A DNA stretch of 64,000 nt from Branchinecta lynchi (GCA_023053575.1 JAKZAP010000001.1:31204533-31268532); one strand, 5' to 3'; positions 10,121-25,100 are shown, counted from the first letter of the stretch. Numbers and translations are program-made. Notes: a model not told the origin generated them from the sequence alone.

Positions 10121-13100
10121 CTGCAATGGAAAAGCGCATTACCGCACGATTGGGTGTTGACTTAACTTTAGCCGATTATCTACGGCTCGTGACGTCGTCA
10201 CACAAAAAGTCAATATTTTCTATTTACTAACGGCATGATTGTCCCTAGAACGGTTTATAAGTGTAAACGCGTCTGGCTCCTCGCTGGCCGCTTGGCTCTA
10301 TATATATAGATATAAATATATCTCTGCAACATTCATTTAATCGAATTTCCCAATATCTTTCATGACGTCGTCACGAACACGTCACGGCCCTAGATAATAA
10401 GCCACCTCCAATTGTGCTTCACCTTAACTGGCATAGCCTAATCAGAGGTTTGCCCATAGAAGGGAACTAAGTACAGTAACCCAGGTAGGTATTCTGACAT
10501 ATTTGCTATATCTTCATCATTTCGATGTCAGATAATTAAGACAGACCAGAGCCCTCACCGGACGAGCAAAGAATAGCCAGTAGTTTCTATGTAATTTTAA
10601 TATTTGCTAAAATAACGTCATCTTCTGGTTGCAGCCTTGTTTGTTTTATCGAAACAATATCGTTAGAATTTTCAAACATTTGCATCATCCAGTTAATGCA
10701 AGAAAAGGGGTGGCAACGACTCCCTCACTATCAAAGATCGACCAAAGGGTGTTATTATAGCAAATGATCCAAATGCACTGGTGCGAATTGACGAAAAGTT
10801 CCGAAACTTACAAGATCCTTCGCTCTAAAACTGATAAAAAATTTCGCCTACGCCTAAGAACAACTCTTCTATATATCACTAGTATATATCTATATATATA
10901 TATCTATATATCACCTGAAGGGAAAGGTTGCCACCGCTCTGAGCGCTAGGCTAGCCTATTGCAAAATACATGCAAAACCAAACAAAAAAAAACTAGTTAT
11001 GAAACAAAGGGGTTACGCTGTCTGCACATTTGCTTGTCGCTTTGTTCAAATTCATTATATTCTCCAACTATTCTTTTACAACGAATAGCATAGGACGTCA
11101 ACAAAAATAGTAACCTTTTTGATTTATCACTACTTGTGGCGTTATATTTAAACGATATGTATAAATATAAATAAACGTCTATAAAAAACTATAAATAAAA
11201 AATTATCAATTCATAAAATATTAGACTAATCGGCAACTATATATCTTCAATTATAAAATGACAATATATACAAATAGCATAGGTCAACAATACCTCAAAA
11301 TATTTACAGTTAGAAGTCATTTTGTTGTATCGAATTAAAATGTTTCACGAAATACGGCACGAAAGACTTGACAAAACGATCCGACGAAGCAGCTGGAGGC
11401 ATTTCTAATAGTTGGTGTTGGGATTTTTTGATCCCCGGTTTTTTTTTTTTCTCTTGTCTACTGCTTTGAAAACTTGGAAGTATTTCACGACGATGATCGG
11501 AATTCAACAGAGTCATCCCAAAATTCATCAAGAGCTGATGTCTTCGCTGGCTCAGTGTCATCAGATTCATTTTTGAAAGACTTGTATTGTAGTCAGTGTA
11601 CGAGGGTCCAAGAATAATTTTGCACGCCCGTTTTTGTATTGACTCAATTTTGTCACTCTGCTCAATGGTTAGAGATGCATGCCACAGACTACAAGCGTAC
11701 TCGGTTACAGGACGGACGTAAGTCTTGTAACAGCTTAGGAGTGACTCAATTGAGAGACCAAATCGTCGTAAGTAGCTAAAGGCGTTCAAGAGAGCGCAGC
11801 CTTTGGCTGTTATGTAGTCCACATGGCTATACCAGCGTAAATCGTCAGTAACGGGATGACACCTAGGATTCTAACGGATTTACTCGATGACAGTACTTCT
11901 CGTTTCAGAAAACTGATGCAGAGGGTGGTGCTCTTTTCATGGCTGATACCAAGTTTGAACTGATCAGATTGTGACCTTAGCTCGTCAAGGACCCGTTTGA
12001 CAGGATTCGATGTCGGAGAGTCTGATAGAAGCCTCATTACAGAAAGTGAGAGGTTATCAGCGAACTTGTATCAATACTGAAAATCGACCATCAACATGAA
12101 CCATTTTATTATGACAGACATTATTGATTTGCCTTCATGTCCATTGACGTGTTCAACACGCCATTTGGCCCCAAGATACGATATGTGTTGATATTTGAAA
12201 TAAACTGAAACTAAAACTATGGCCATTAAGAAAGCCGTCGGTCCAATTTTCGTTCCTTGAGGAGCTCCACGTGTAATCCCTAGAAGTTCAGACACTTCTC
12301 CGTCCTGAAGCCGCACAGGCTGCCGCCTCTCAGAAAGGAAACTTGCCAATATCCGGATTAGAAACTTTGTAGCTCCCATTGTCTCGGCTTCGGAAATGAC
12401 TGTGAGATGGTCGAGGTGGTAGAAGGCCTTGAAGAAATCAGCTATGATGCAGCCTACGAAAGCTCCATCATTCTCAAGGTGGGCAAGTATGTCATGCAGA
12501 AACTTTACAAGGTAATGGACTGTGCTGAATCCGGGACGGAATCCGTAATTGTCTAGGGTCAATTTTAGTTCCAATCTGTTCGCGCAACCACTTCAAGATG
12601 AAACTCTCAAAGATTTTTGAGAAAACCGACGTAACAGATATGGGCCTTAGGTCACTGACTGACTTTGGAGACTGTTTTGGGGGGATTGGCGTTATCGTAG
12701 CAGTTTTCAGTCTTCTAGGAAATTTTCCCTCAACCAAGCACCGGTTGATCACAGCTGTAAATGGTGCTGCTATATGATCGGCACACACCTACTAGACTAG
12801 TTTGGCTGGGATTTCTCCGGGGAGTGAAGCTTTTCGATCGTCAAGCTTCGATAGGGTTTCGAAAACTTCGCCAATTTCCACGACTGGGATTTCAGAAACG
12901 GGTGGGAGGTCAGGCAAACGCTGAAGGCCAGGATGCTTTCGGCAAATAGTTGCAAAATGCAGGTTGATGGTGTCAGCCGATGTTTTTCTCCTCCCTCATC
13001 CCTTAGTACCAGTATCTTCTTAACAAGGGTGCGTTATGCTCTTAAGAGTTTCATGGAAACAAGTGCGCAAGCGCTCAGACGTGGAGTGTAGAAGTACAAC

Positions 13101-16100
13101 CTTTACCGCATGTTATAAACAAACATCGTTAGAACCAAGACATTTCACATCCCCAATAACCAAACAAATACTGAAGTAGTATATTTTTAAATCATTCTAA
13201 TTTAGAAATCCAAAAAAGATCTCCAAGATCTTGCAGGAACGATTTCAGTTCCGATGCTGACTGTCTTGCTAGCCAGTCCGACCCTTTAAATCTCTTTACC
13301 ATTAGCAAGGTAATAACAAGTGCGATAAACCAAATCCCAGCAGCCAAATACCCCCTCTGTCACAACTTCATTAAGAACGATATCATATGACAAAAGTGAC
13401 GAAACCGTCCAGTTTCCAACCGATCATTAAAGCCGCAGCCCGACGAAGCGTTTTTTTTTACCTGACGATGCGGTTATTAACGCTTGGCGTGACGAATAGG
13501 ACCAGGCGTTGCGAAATTCGCTCTCTGTGTGAATTGGGCTTAAAGCACAACTCTTATTAGAAATGATCTTTTCACTATGAAGTGGATCAGAAAAATCGTT
13601 TTTCAACAATACCATTACTTTCGACATGAATTTAGCGATTTTCTTGTTAGCACTTCTCGATCCTGTCCGGCCTCCCACCTCTTCGACGCGGCCGCTGGGC
13701 ACAGAACATTTGAAAACCGAACGCACAATGGTTAACAAGTGGGAAACTAAGCAAATAAGATAAGTCAAAAACAGAAGATTCTGATATCCTTGTGTGTGAA
13801 AGAGTTCTCAGCGGACGCTGACGATTTCGGCAAACTTTGAGTTGCGTAACGGGACAAAACTCGGCACTGCCGAAAAAGCGCTAAAAGTTCGTAGGAAAAA
13901 AACGAAACAATGGGGAAAGGTGGGGATTTTAGAAGCTTGGAATTCCATAAGGGAGCTAGGTATATTATAAAAGACAGAATAAGCAAGAGGGGTCCTTTAA
14001 GGATTGAAGTACGCCGTGCGGTTTTATTTGCTGCTGTTACACCAAAACCCGCATCTATACATACATATCCACAAGTACACTGACAAAATTTTCTCCGAGT
14101 AAGGATTAAAGTTAATTGCAGCATTTGCTACTGGGATTACTCTTCTCTCTTCTGGGATAAGAATAATCCGAATTAGAGAAAGGATTATCTCAGTAGAGAC
14201 AAGAAGTAGCAAATGCTGCAGGATATTTGTTTACACTGTATTACTAGAGTTGAACTCGAGACACGTCATAGACGAACGTAAATCATGGAAAATCTGGGCC
14301 CGGTTACCCATGAACGGGAAAGGGGGGGGGGGGGTCGGGACCTATCAAATTGCATATCTTAGACTTAAATATCCGCGACTATATCAGCTTAGAGTTTGAT
14401 TCCGGTTACGGGTCTAAAACTTTAACTCCTGGGCATATTGGGCCCGTTTGCCCATGAACGGAGGGTGGGGGGTGATTTAACTCACAATATATATCCCCAA
14501 AACCCTATGATCCAAAAGCACAAAGATATTTGATCGCCTTATCTCCAGTTATTGTCAAGTTAAAAACATAAACAAAATAGGCAATCTGGGCCCAATTGCC
14601 CCTGAACCAAGTAGGAGTGGGGTTTGGGGCCTGCAAAAAGGAAAAAGAGACCCCAGTGCTCACAAACGTACCAAGTTTCAACTTGATACCTATTGATTCT
14701 TGTCAGGGGCAGCGAGCTTTACTCCTGGGCAATCTGGGCTTAGTTGCCCATGAACGGGGTGGGTGGGGGAGGTGAACTTTAAAAGCAATTTCCCAGCCCT
14801 GCGGTCTACAAGTACAAGGAATTTCATCGTCCCAGGTCTGGTCAAGCTATGAACATTATTCACTGGGGCAATCTCAGCCCATTTGCCCCTGAACCGGGTG
14901 GGTGTGGGACCCTCAAAAGGCATAACTAGACCCCAATATCTACAAGTGTACCAAGTTTGAACTTGATTTTTGCACTGGCTCACGAGTTGTGAGCTCCACA
15001 AAATACGGTGAAAACCGAAAGCCGAAAGCTGCTACAGCACTCGCAAATAAATATTCTTTGAGCCCAAGCTGACTTTGAAACATTTATTCAAACAATGTTT
15101 ACTACGGATACGTCAGCTATGACTCGCAAATAAAATCATAGCTGACGTATCCGTAGTAAACATTGTTTGAATAAAAGCACTCGCAATAGTGGACTGTTCC
15201 AAGGAACACTCCACTAAAAACTTTCAACTCGCCGAAGGACATTGGCTTAAGTGGTCAACCGATGATAGTACAACATTTATTCAAACAATGTTTACAACGG
15301 CTACGTCAGCTACGATTCTTCATCAGCGATATTTCGGCTCTTCTTGGCAAGGGTCCTCGTCAGGCTGTCAATCCTCTGATTCAACTTCGGGGAAGGAAAC
15401 AAACCTGCAATTTTTTTGTAAGGTTTGTTTCCTTCCCGAAGTTGAACCAGAGGATTGACAGCCTGACCTTGCCAAGAAGGGCCGAAATATCGCTGATGAA
15501 GAATCGTAGCTGATGTAGCCGTTGTAAACATTGTTTGAATAAATGTTTCAAAGTCAGCTTGGGCTCAAAGAATATTACAACAGGTTCGAAATATTACAAA
15601 GACAATTTTCGAAGACCTTAAACCACCAGCCGTACATAATGCCACTTCATTCTAATCCTGTAATCATTCCATCCAATCACATGTTCGAGATTTCTGACTT
15701 CATGCAGTACGCTGCAGCCACCATATCGCCACTACACCGATCTTAACGTCTTGCGGTGTTTGGCTATCTTCGAGACGAGTCATGCTCCTGATGTTCCCAA
15801 TCATAATTTCCAGGAAACTCATTGGTCAGCCAAACGGGTTGTAAATTTTGCCGTTGGTTGTTCTCGAAGCCAATAGCCTTATATCAAAATTTTAAATTGT
15901 TGAAAGCTAGCTGAATTTTAAAGTGGACATGGATTTGTGAATACCGGGCAGAAAGAGCGCACACTTTGAACGTTATTACTAAAGGTGGGTGAAAAAATAC
16001 AAAATCTCTTAGATGAGTAAAAATATTTCAGTGTACTCAAATATCAGATTTATAAATGAGCTGCCTTTTAGTTACAACTTTTAAGATGTTACATCCGCCA

Positions 16101-19100
16101 ACGAAATGAGTATGTGGCTGGGAAGACTACGAATAGCCGACACCAGCGATTCTGGCACAAGAATAGACATACCTCATTGGAGGCACCGTGAAGAACACCC
16201 GTTGAAGAGCTTACCTCAAAACGCAGCAGTCTCTGCACTACCAGGCACGCAACCCACAATCTCTGCAGGAGGACAGACGATTTGTGAGGCTGCGCCCTCC
16301 GCTCGTAAATTAAATCCGTGACTTACCTTCCGGTCTCGCTTTCGGTTTTGGTAGTCCTGCTTCGTTCATAAGCTCAAAGGCAAAAGCGACGTTGTGTATT
16401 TTCTGCTCGTTCGTCCTCGGTGTCAGGTGGAACTCATATAGTGGCACAAAGTATCCCTCTAGGAGACCCATCAAGAGAATTAGGTTTACTCCGTCACTGA
16501 ATTGTTCGTCCAGATTTGTGACGTCGAGATTGATTTTGGCTAGCTGCTTGTTAACGAAGGTTTCCAGAGACTAAAAAAGAACAAAGAACTATAAAACAAC
16601 ATCACCCCACTCACAAACATATATTTCCTCCCAAGATCCCAGCGAAAAGGTTCCCCCTCAAAGTGCTTTCGTCTGCGAACAAAAAAAAAGCAGCCGAATT
16701 ACCCATCTACATGCACTAACTAACACCCCCCCCCCCCCTTCTTTAAACTTGTAGCAAAACCATCTCTGATTTTAAAGAATTTGATTCATGTGGACCGAAA
16801 GGGGGGAGACACCCTTATCTTTCGATGGGTCAGATATTTATGAAGACACTGTTACCTTTGTTTTCTTCAAAATCCTCATGGTAGCCAACGTTATCCACAA
16901 ACTACTTGAACACAATTCACTCTTGAAAGCAAGGTAGCCATTGCTCATTAATTATTCAGTGATCTACCGCCGGAGACTAAAAGAGTTACTAAACCATCGA
17001 GTTGAGAGTAGTGTTGGGCGATATTATATAATATATAATATATAACTTTTATAATATATAATTATTATTATATAATTATTATTATATAATATATAATATC
17101 GAAACGTAAATATCGATATCGAAAAGATTTTTTTCATTCCTAATTATTGTAAATAATCCAACATAACCTACATTTATATATCCGAAATTGGAGCAAAATG
17201 TTTTCCGTAATCAGTTCTTATTTATCCGGAGTTTGAGATGATGCAAGATGCTATTTAACGACAATTTCGTTAGTAAATTTTGGAGAAACGAGAAGTATCC
17301 TATAGCGAAACGTCCTAAAAGAAATATCGATATATCGACTATCGAATATCGAAAATGAAAATATCGATATATCGAAAAATCCAAATATCGCCCAACACTA
17401 GGTGAGAGTAAGATGATTTATAAATAAGTTGAATAGTAAATAGTGAGAGAGGTCCTTTAAGCAGCGTGCACACGCAGTCCGGTGCGTATTTCCTTCTCCG
17501 CTCCGGAATTTTGACGCATCGCATGCGGATTCGGTCCGATAATTTCGTTGCGATTTGAGTAGAAAATGTTCTACTTTTTCCGGAGCGAATTTTAAACGCA
17601 TGCTCTGAGAACTGAAAAATTATAAGCTGTGTTGCCTGTGTTTGAAATTTCAAATGTTTATACGACCTATTCAGCTGCAAAACCATGTTTGTTAGGAAAA
17701 GATTTTGGCTGCAGGTGTCTGCTGAATGCAAGCTACCAGGTAGGCAAACTTAAATGTTTACTAGGCCATCTACAGGAAGTCTGAATATTTTTACAGTTTA
17801 TCTTTTCACAGTTGAACAGCGACATTTCATACACTTGCTGCAATAAAAGGAAAATACTGGTCCATCAAAGCAGTTCCTTAATTGTATCTTTCTTTGATAC
17901 TCTTAGAACTGTTCAAAGTTACATAGGCTACACCTCCTGTATTTTATATAAACACTATAAAATAGACATTTTTTAATGAACAGAGAATTTGCAAACATTC
18001 GGCAATCAATCAGGATCATCTGACTGTAGGCTAAGCAGTGGATTTGTCAAATCTGGGGCCAAATTTCCCGTCCGAATTTCGTTTTATCTGAAAAACCTGT
18101 CAGGCATAGTGACGCGAATTTCGCATGCGCGTATCCGCGTGCGGAATCTTACGTCCGTCGAATAAACGTTAAAGACAGCTAGAAACAGAAACCTACCCTT
18201 TTTACAATCTTCAACTTATCCGGAGCGTGATCAAACAGAGTGTCAAAGGCATCGCGTTCTCCTCGCTGACCGTAATCGTTGTACATCTGTGTGATCTCTT
18301 CCTTGACAACACGTGACTTCAGCATTCCGTCTTGCTTCTAATGAAAAGAGGAGGAAAAGATGAAACAGAGTGCTAGAGAAAGCGAGAGGCTTTCCTCAAG
18401 CGCTCGCGCCTTCTCATCGAGATGTCCTTCTGGGATGTATCTCTCTTTTCAGAAACTCTCAAGTACTTCTGATCGAGACGCATCCTTACAATTTGATAGC
18501 ATATATAATTGCTATCATGGATGTGCAATTGCTGTCATGGATGTGCATTCTTGCGTTGAACGTTGTGACGGATGCCGATGATGTTACGACCCTTTTAAAT
18601 GTCGGCCCGTAGACACCAACCCTGCACTAAGTTTGGTTACAAACTACGGGAAGACCTCACTAATCGGCACTTACGTCCTCCCGCCCCTCTCCCATGTCCC
18701 CGACCGTACAAGATCCCAGAGATCTTTGTTTTGTTGAAAGTTACGAGGTTTCAAGCCATAGGTACATCTCACCAGAAAAGGTTTGTTCCCTCCTTTGTGA
18801 CGTTTTCCAACACGAATCTTTAATTACATGATTCTAATTTTTAACGTCACAATTTTTATTTTTGTTTTGTTATTATAACTAAATGTTTGAAGATGTGTGA
18901 ATGCAATCGTATATAGAGTATTTGACGAGAAGAACGTCCGGAACAACTATACCGTTATAAACGTTTATGAAATACATGACTGATTGACTGACTGAACTCG
19001 TAACTTTTTTTCGAAACGTAATACTTAAAAGGGTGATCAAGCAAATTTTCTTGACATTTAAGAACCCGACGTAACTTAGTTACTACTGCAACCTACTTCC

Positions 19101-22100
19101 ACATTTGCTCTATCCGTTCTTAAATTCGAGACCCAAGTTCCAGTATTCCTAATCCCACTATAAACAACATAATACGGGAGAGGGGGGCTTTCAAAACACC
19201 ACCAGGGGCAGGTCCGGACAAAACACTTGGGACAGGTTCGGACAGCAAAAATAGAGAAGCGAAAGGAAAAAAAAGACAAGAAAATTGAAAGAAGAGAAAA
19301 TCGGACCAGGGAAGGAACAAAACGGCTCAGAACGTCTTTGCGACCCATTCCGGAAGAAAGCAAGTCATGAAAATCAGGCACAGTGATAACAGCGTATAAG
19401 ATGTTGATAAAGGGCGGTATACCTGTACAGTTTTCCCAAATGGAAGCAAACGAACAAAACTGGACTGAGGCAACGAAAAGCAAATGAAAAAATGTGTATT
19501 TTTTGAAAGTCCTTAGGTTAAAAAAAAAAAAAAGATGTCCGGAGCTGCCCCAGCCCCAGTCTGGGGGCAGGTGCGGACAGAAGTCGCTAATAGGAAAATG
19601 GAATTTGCAAAGAAAATGTTGCAGGTAACAAGATTCAAGAAAGTAGTAATAACAGCTAAGGATGACTCTGGACAGTCGAAAATAATGAAATCAACAGAAC
19701 CTAAAATGAAATCTTAGTATGCCAAAAAGCAAAAATGTAAGGAACCTCCCCTACCTATTTCTGTACTTGACATATTTTCGCTGATAATTATGATCCAGAC
19801 TAGACTAATTTCGTACGTCTATTTTGGGTCTTTTTGCTCGACGCTAAGGGGCTTAAAACAACCAAAGTATTATAGTTGGAAAGGAAGAAGTAAAGAGGAT
19901 AGCCTAGAAAACATTACGAGTATGGTTAGGACAGAATGGGTGAGTTTTAAAAAAATTAGGCTGAGAGGAGAAGAGTAGAAACATATTTTTAAGTATAATG
20001 TGATACGGAAAAACGGAAATGAAAATGAAAATGTGATGGCAAGAGATGAATTTTGAAATTTTTAGTTTTTGTATTTTGTTTTGTAAATAAACATGGAAAT
20101 ATGTATAGTTTAGAGACAAACGACGTAGATCGGTGGTAAAGAAGTAGGCAACTATTTGTGTGGAGTGTCGAAAAAAAAACCTCAAAAAAACCTCAGTCGT
20201 GAGTAATTTGTCAAAAGCAGAACCTAGTTTCTTAACTGTACGCAGAAATACTCTTATAAACAAATTTGGAGCTAAGATAATGTGTTGTACCCAGATGTCC
20301 CATCTATTCCCCCCTGCCCAATTTCTACGCAGTTTCATCCCATCATTTAGTTCTGGTCATTTGTATTAGTTAATTTGTTTCGTGCCTGTGTACTTTGTAA
20401 ATTTTAATATTCTTTGAGCCCAAGCTGACTTTGAAACATTTATTCAAACAATGTTTATAACGGATACGTCAGCTATGATTCTTCATCAGCGATATTTCGG
20501 CCCTTCTTGGCAAGGGTCCTCGTCAGGCTGTCAATCCTCTGGTTCAACTTCGGGGAAGGAAACAAACCTGTAATAAATCCAACAAACCTGTAATAAATCC
20601 AACAAACCTGTAAAGAATCATAGCTGACGTATCCGTTACAAACATTGTTTGTAAATTTGTATTCCTCTTCAAGCTTTTAGCTATCTGGATTAAACTTGAT
20701 TGATGGAAAAAAAAAAAAAAAAAAAATGTCAATTAGTTAGAATATTGGAACACAAACTTCTGACAGTGTATTGCTTGCAAGTGAAATTTCGCGGCTCGCC
20801 AAAACCCTGTCTTCCCGTCTCTTCCTTGTCGGACGGTAGAAGCGAACTCTTTACTGCGATTTATACGAACTCTAGACAAGAGCAGCCGTAATATCTACAT
20901 TTAAATTAAGCCACACGTAGAACAATCTCAACTCACACAGAGCGTGTTCCATCCTTCTACAAATACACTGTAAAAAGTTTCTCCGAATAAGGATGCAGTA
21001 TTTGCTACTGGGATTAATCTTATCAATATTGGGATAAAATTAATCCGAATTAGGGATAATCTTATCTCAATAAAGACAAAATTAATCCCAGTAGCAAATA
21101 CTGAAAGATTTTTTTTTACAGTGTAGTAACTAATGGTTACTATTTCCGTTCCAACCTTACCAAAAGTTACTACGCTGACCGTTCCAACCTTCTCGAAATA
21201 GTAACTAATAGTATATTTACAATCTCTGTAACGTGATTGGTCGGATTTGCCCGTGGAATGATATTCTGCTGGAAAATAGAAAAATCGTTCCAGCCTTGAC
21301 GGCAAAAAGTCAGAACTCGTGACGTCATGCGTGATAACTACGGTAAGTAGGATGGAACACGCTCATAAACATACCAGAAAAACCTCGCTTTTTCTCACAT
21401 TCTTAAAGGACACCTGAATGAAGAGTACCAAGCATCCCTATCTGTATGACTTCAGTTAACATTGCCTGCAGAAAACCCAATCCAAATACGAAATAGTCTT
21501 TCCAAGCTATGATTTTTACTCCATTTTGCATCTGTCCTTATTTCAGTACCGAACAATTTTAGAAATGAAAAAATGTCTCCAATCAACCCTTGTACAAGAT
21601 TTGAATGAATTGCGCTTTTTGTCTTGGAGTCTGCATGTGCAAACCTCCAGAAACGAACATCCCTATTTTGAAAACGTCACGCTCAGGAGAAGAATGCTCT
21701 CGGTGGCCATGTCTGTAATTGCATTCTCCATGGTGTGTTCAAGTATGGTTTCATTGTTCAGGTGTCCTTTAACTCAATACCGCCTACCGATTTTCTACCA
21801 AACTAATACCTAGGATACCTAGAAGTACAGGAGGGGTATCCAACCTTGTTTTTACATTACCATGATTTTTGCCACGAAAATGTTAAAATGAAATGTACAT
21901 GCTTTCCTGGCAGTCGGCAAAATATGACTATTTTTCAAGTAATGTGTCCAAAAATATTCAAATTCTGTGCCTTTTGAAGCTGCTCTGAAAAGGAATTTTC
22001 TGGCTATTGACTTTGCTAACTCGTATTTTTTCATCGTTTTATAAGTCAATCGAGGTAAGGTTAGAATAATGTAATCTTGTTTGAAAGGAAAAATATGTTT

Positions 22101-25100
22101 AACCAGAAATATTGAAGCAATATCTATTTATCTAATATGTAAAGCATTCAATGAGTTTCAGTCTAGTACGTTTGTCATACTTTTTGTTTCCTTTTTAAGC
22201 CTGATAGATTATTCTGAAGGAAAGACTTCTCTGGAAATTTGAAATCTTGTTGGAGCTTGGATGGGTAACTCAACGTGAAAACGTTCGAATTAGCTTACCT
22301 GAACAACGACAACATTGACGGACACATTTTCTGGCAAACGAATCGGCGCCCGGTAGTGTCGCACCAGCGCCACCAGGAGGTTCAAAATTGATACGACGTT
22401 TTTGCTGTGTACGCTTTCGACACTCCACCGTGGGAGACTATTCCGGTTAACGCCAAGAAACTGGAAAAAATAAAATAGTTACAAAGTAATTTATTTTTCA
22501 CTTGCCATTTTGGAAAGCGGAGTATGAAGCAAATAAAAGAAAGAAACAACAAGATCTACGAGCTGATTTGGCAGTTGCTTGAGTAGGTGGTGTGAGAAAC
22601 GAGGAAATAAAACTGCGCATTTTTACGGGAATTCCGATACCCCTCCCCACCGCGCTAGGATCCGGTCCAGTCTCGCCCGTGAGTGGCATTGCCTCGCGCA
22701 GTGCCTGTTTTCGACAGTACCTGTTTTTTGGGCAGCGATTAAAGCAAACGGTAAAAGCAGGTACGTAAGGATCTATGTATAGGTATGTACAAACATAAAG
22801 GAAGTCAGTCAGTCTTAAATCTGTTGTAAGTCAGTGCCGAAGTGAACGGTGTTACAGTGGAATTACAAGTGTATACTCCATAATATATAAAGTAAGTCGA
22901 CGCCCTTAATAAACCTATATCCGCACTCTAGTTCGTTTCACTCTAGAAAGCCCTAGTAGATAGACCCCACGACCCTCCCCCACACTACCGAAACCTAAAA
23001 TACTGCTTCTTTTACACAGTATTACACACACGCACACAAATCGTGTTCGGAAAGAGAAAACTGAGCAACGAAATTTCATCTAGTTTTTCTTTTTTTATTA
23101 TTATTTATTTATTTGTGACCCGCTTTTTGGATAACAGCGGAGTATGAGTAGAATACACAACGTAAAATAAACATATTAAAACATTAAACAAAACAATGTA
23201 AATAAACGTGACTACATTCTTTAGAAGGTTTTCAAACCCTCTAATGCGAAAAAGTGACCTGTAACCAAATTTGCGTATTTCAGTCCAATCAGTGACCTTC
23301 TTCACCTTAGGCGGTAAAGGCCTGGTAATGTTGTGAGATACTATTTAGTCAAATGGCCCCCAAAACTTCGTTTTACGTCTGATATAACCTTACCTGATTA
23401 GCCTTTTCAAGGACAACTCGAAGCTTCCGTTGTTGCCCTTCGGCAGACTGAGTGACTTCTGGGACATCCAGCTTGTGTCCAGATAAATTTTCTGCAAAAA
23501 ATTGAGCGTTTATTTTCACCTGGTTTCGCTGCATAAAATGAGGACAACGTCAGCAAATATAACCTTATCAGGATATTACGAGGTGACGACGGTGGACCTC
23601 ATCCTCATCCACTAATGTGCCTACCGTAGATCTTGTCCGACCGACATTCTATAAGCGGCAAATCAAATCAAATCAAAATCAAACCATTTAATGTAAACAA
23701 GATACAGTCTCTCATAGGCATAGCCCAAATATGGTATCTTTTCGTCAAACAATTAATACAAGAAAGATTTGTCAACGAGAAAAACAAAAAGAATAGGATA
23801 AAACGCACAAGTTACGAATTGTTAAAAGTACGAACAAAACTCGGCACAAAGCTTCGAGAATAACGCTGTGACCTGGAGTAAACCGGTGTCAGTTTTGGAA
23901 CTTTCGCAGCCGCCTCTCTGGGGAGTCGGGATCTGAGGGGGACAAAGGGAGGCGGGAGGAAGTTCTTGTAGATGGGGTGGAGGAGGAGGGTTGAGCCAAA
24001 TTTTAGGCACAGTTTCTCTCGACGGACAAAAAGGGGGTCAAGTTTGTATTCTTTTAGATAAAAAGAGTAAGGCAGTGGGGAACCTCCGAACCGACGGGTG
24101 AGACATTTTTTTTTTGCAAAGAAACAACTCACTAAGAGTGTGTTCCATCCTACTTACCGTAGTTACTACGCATGACGTCACGAATTCTAGCTTTTTGCCG
24201 TCAAGGCTGGAACGACTTTTCCATTTTCCAGCAGAATATCATGCCACGGGCGAATCCGACCAATCACGTAACAGATCCGTAGTTACTACGCTCCCGAGCG
24301 AGGTAAGCAAATAGTTACTATTTCGAGAAGGTTGGAACGGCCAGCGCAGGCCCATATCCAGGAATTTATTTCGGGGGGGGGGGTGCCTTCGGGGGGGGGG
24401 GGGGTTGCCCGCGGGTCGTACAAAAAGTACAAAAGAGACATAGATCAGAGCGAAAAGCCTATAAAAATGAGTATTTTTGCTACGTTTCGGGGGGGGCGGG
24501 GTTCAACCCCCTAGCCCCCCCCCCCTGGATACGGCCTTGGGTCAGCGTAGTAACTTTTGGTGAGGTTGGAACGAAAAATAGTAACTAATAGTTACTATTT
24601 GTAGAAGGGTGGAACACGCACAAAACGTTACCCTGCATGAGGACTAAAGAGAACTCGGGGGAAAAACTGTAAGCTTCCGGTGACAATCCAATCAAACTTC
24701 TTTCCAAGTTAGATTCCAAATTTAGTCTGCGAGATTCCGTCTTTACACTGCTCTGCTTGCTACCATAAAAATAACTCACCAAAAAGTTTCTGCAAAACCT
24801 GTCCATCGTAAAGATCTTCAACAATATCCTTAACAATGATTCTTTGCGAAGCCAGCTCGTCATTGATCCAATCAATCAGCACAACAATCAGCTGTTTCAC
24901 TTTCGGATCGTCTAGCGACTTGAGTTCCGCCATAGATCTTTCCTCGTTTTCCTCTAGAAACGGAAAGAAGCGCTAATGAGAAAGCAGCAAAATAAAAATC
25001 AGACAATCGGGTAAGCCGGTCTGATAAGTTTATGAAAGGCTTTATTTCCTTCTGAGGAAACTTTTAAGGAGGGTTTTCGCGAGCTGGAAAGCAAAGTCGG

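Noticed and set aside
19535..19717. 60-codon frame after an A-run, + strand
   Set aside because: Short, starts in a GC palindrome, and has no splice or homology support.
21526..21813. 95-codon frame partly conserved at 63174-63455
   Set aside because: The similarity is explained by both lying in copies of one MITE; the frame runs into the terminal repeat and the two differ in length.
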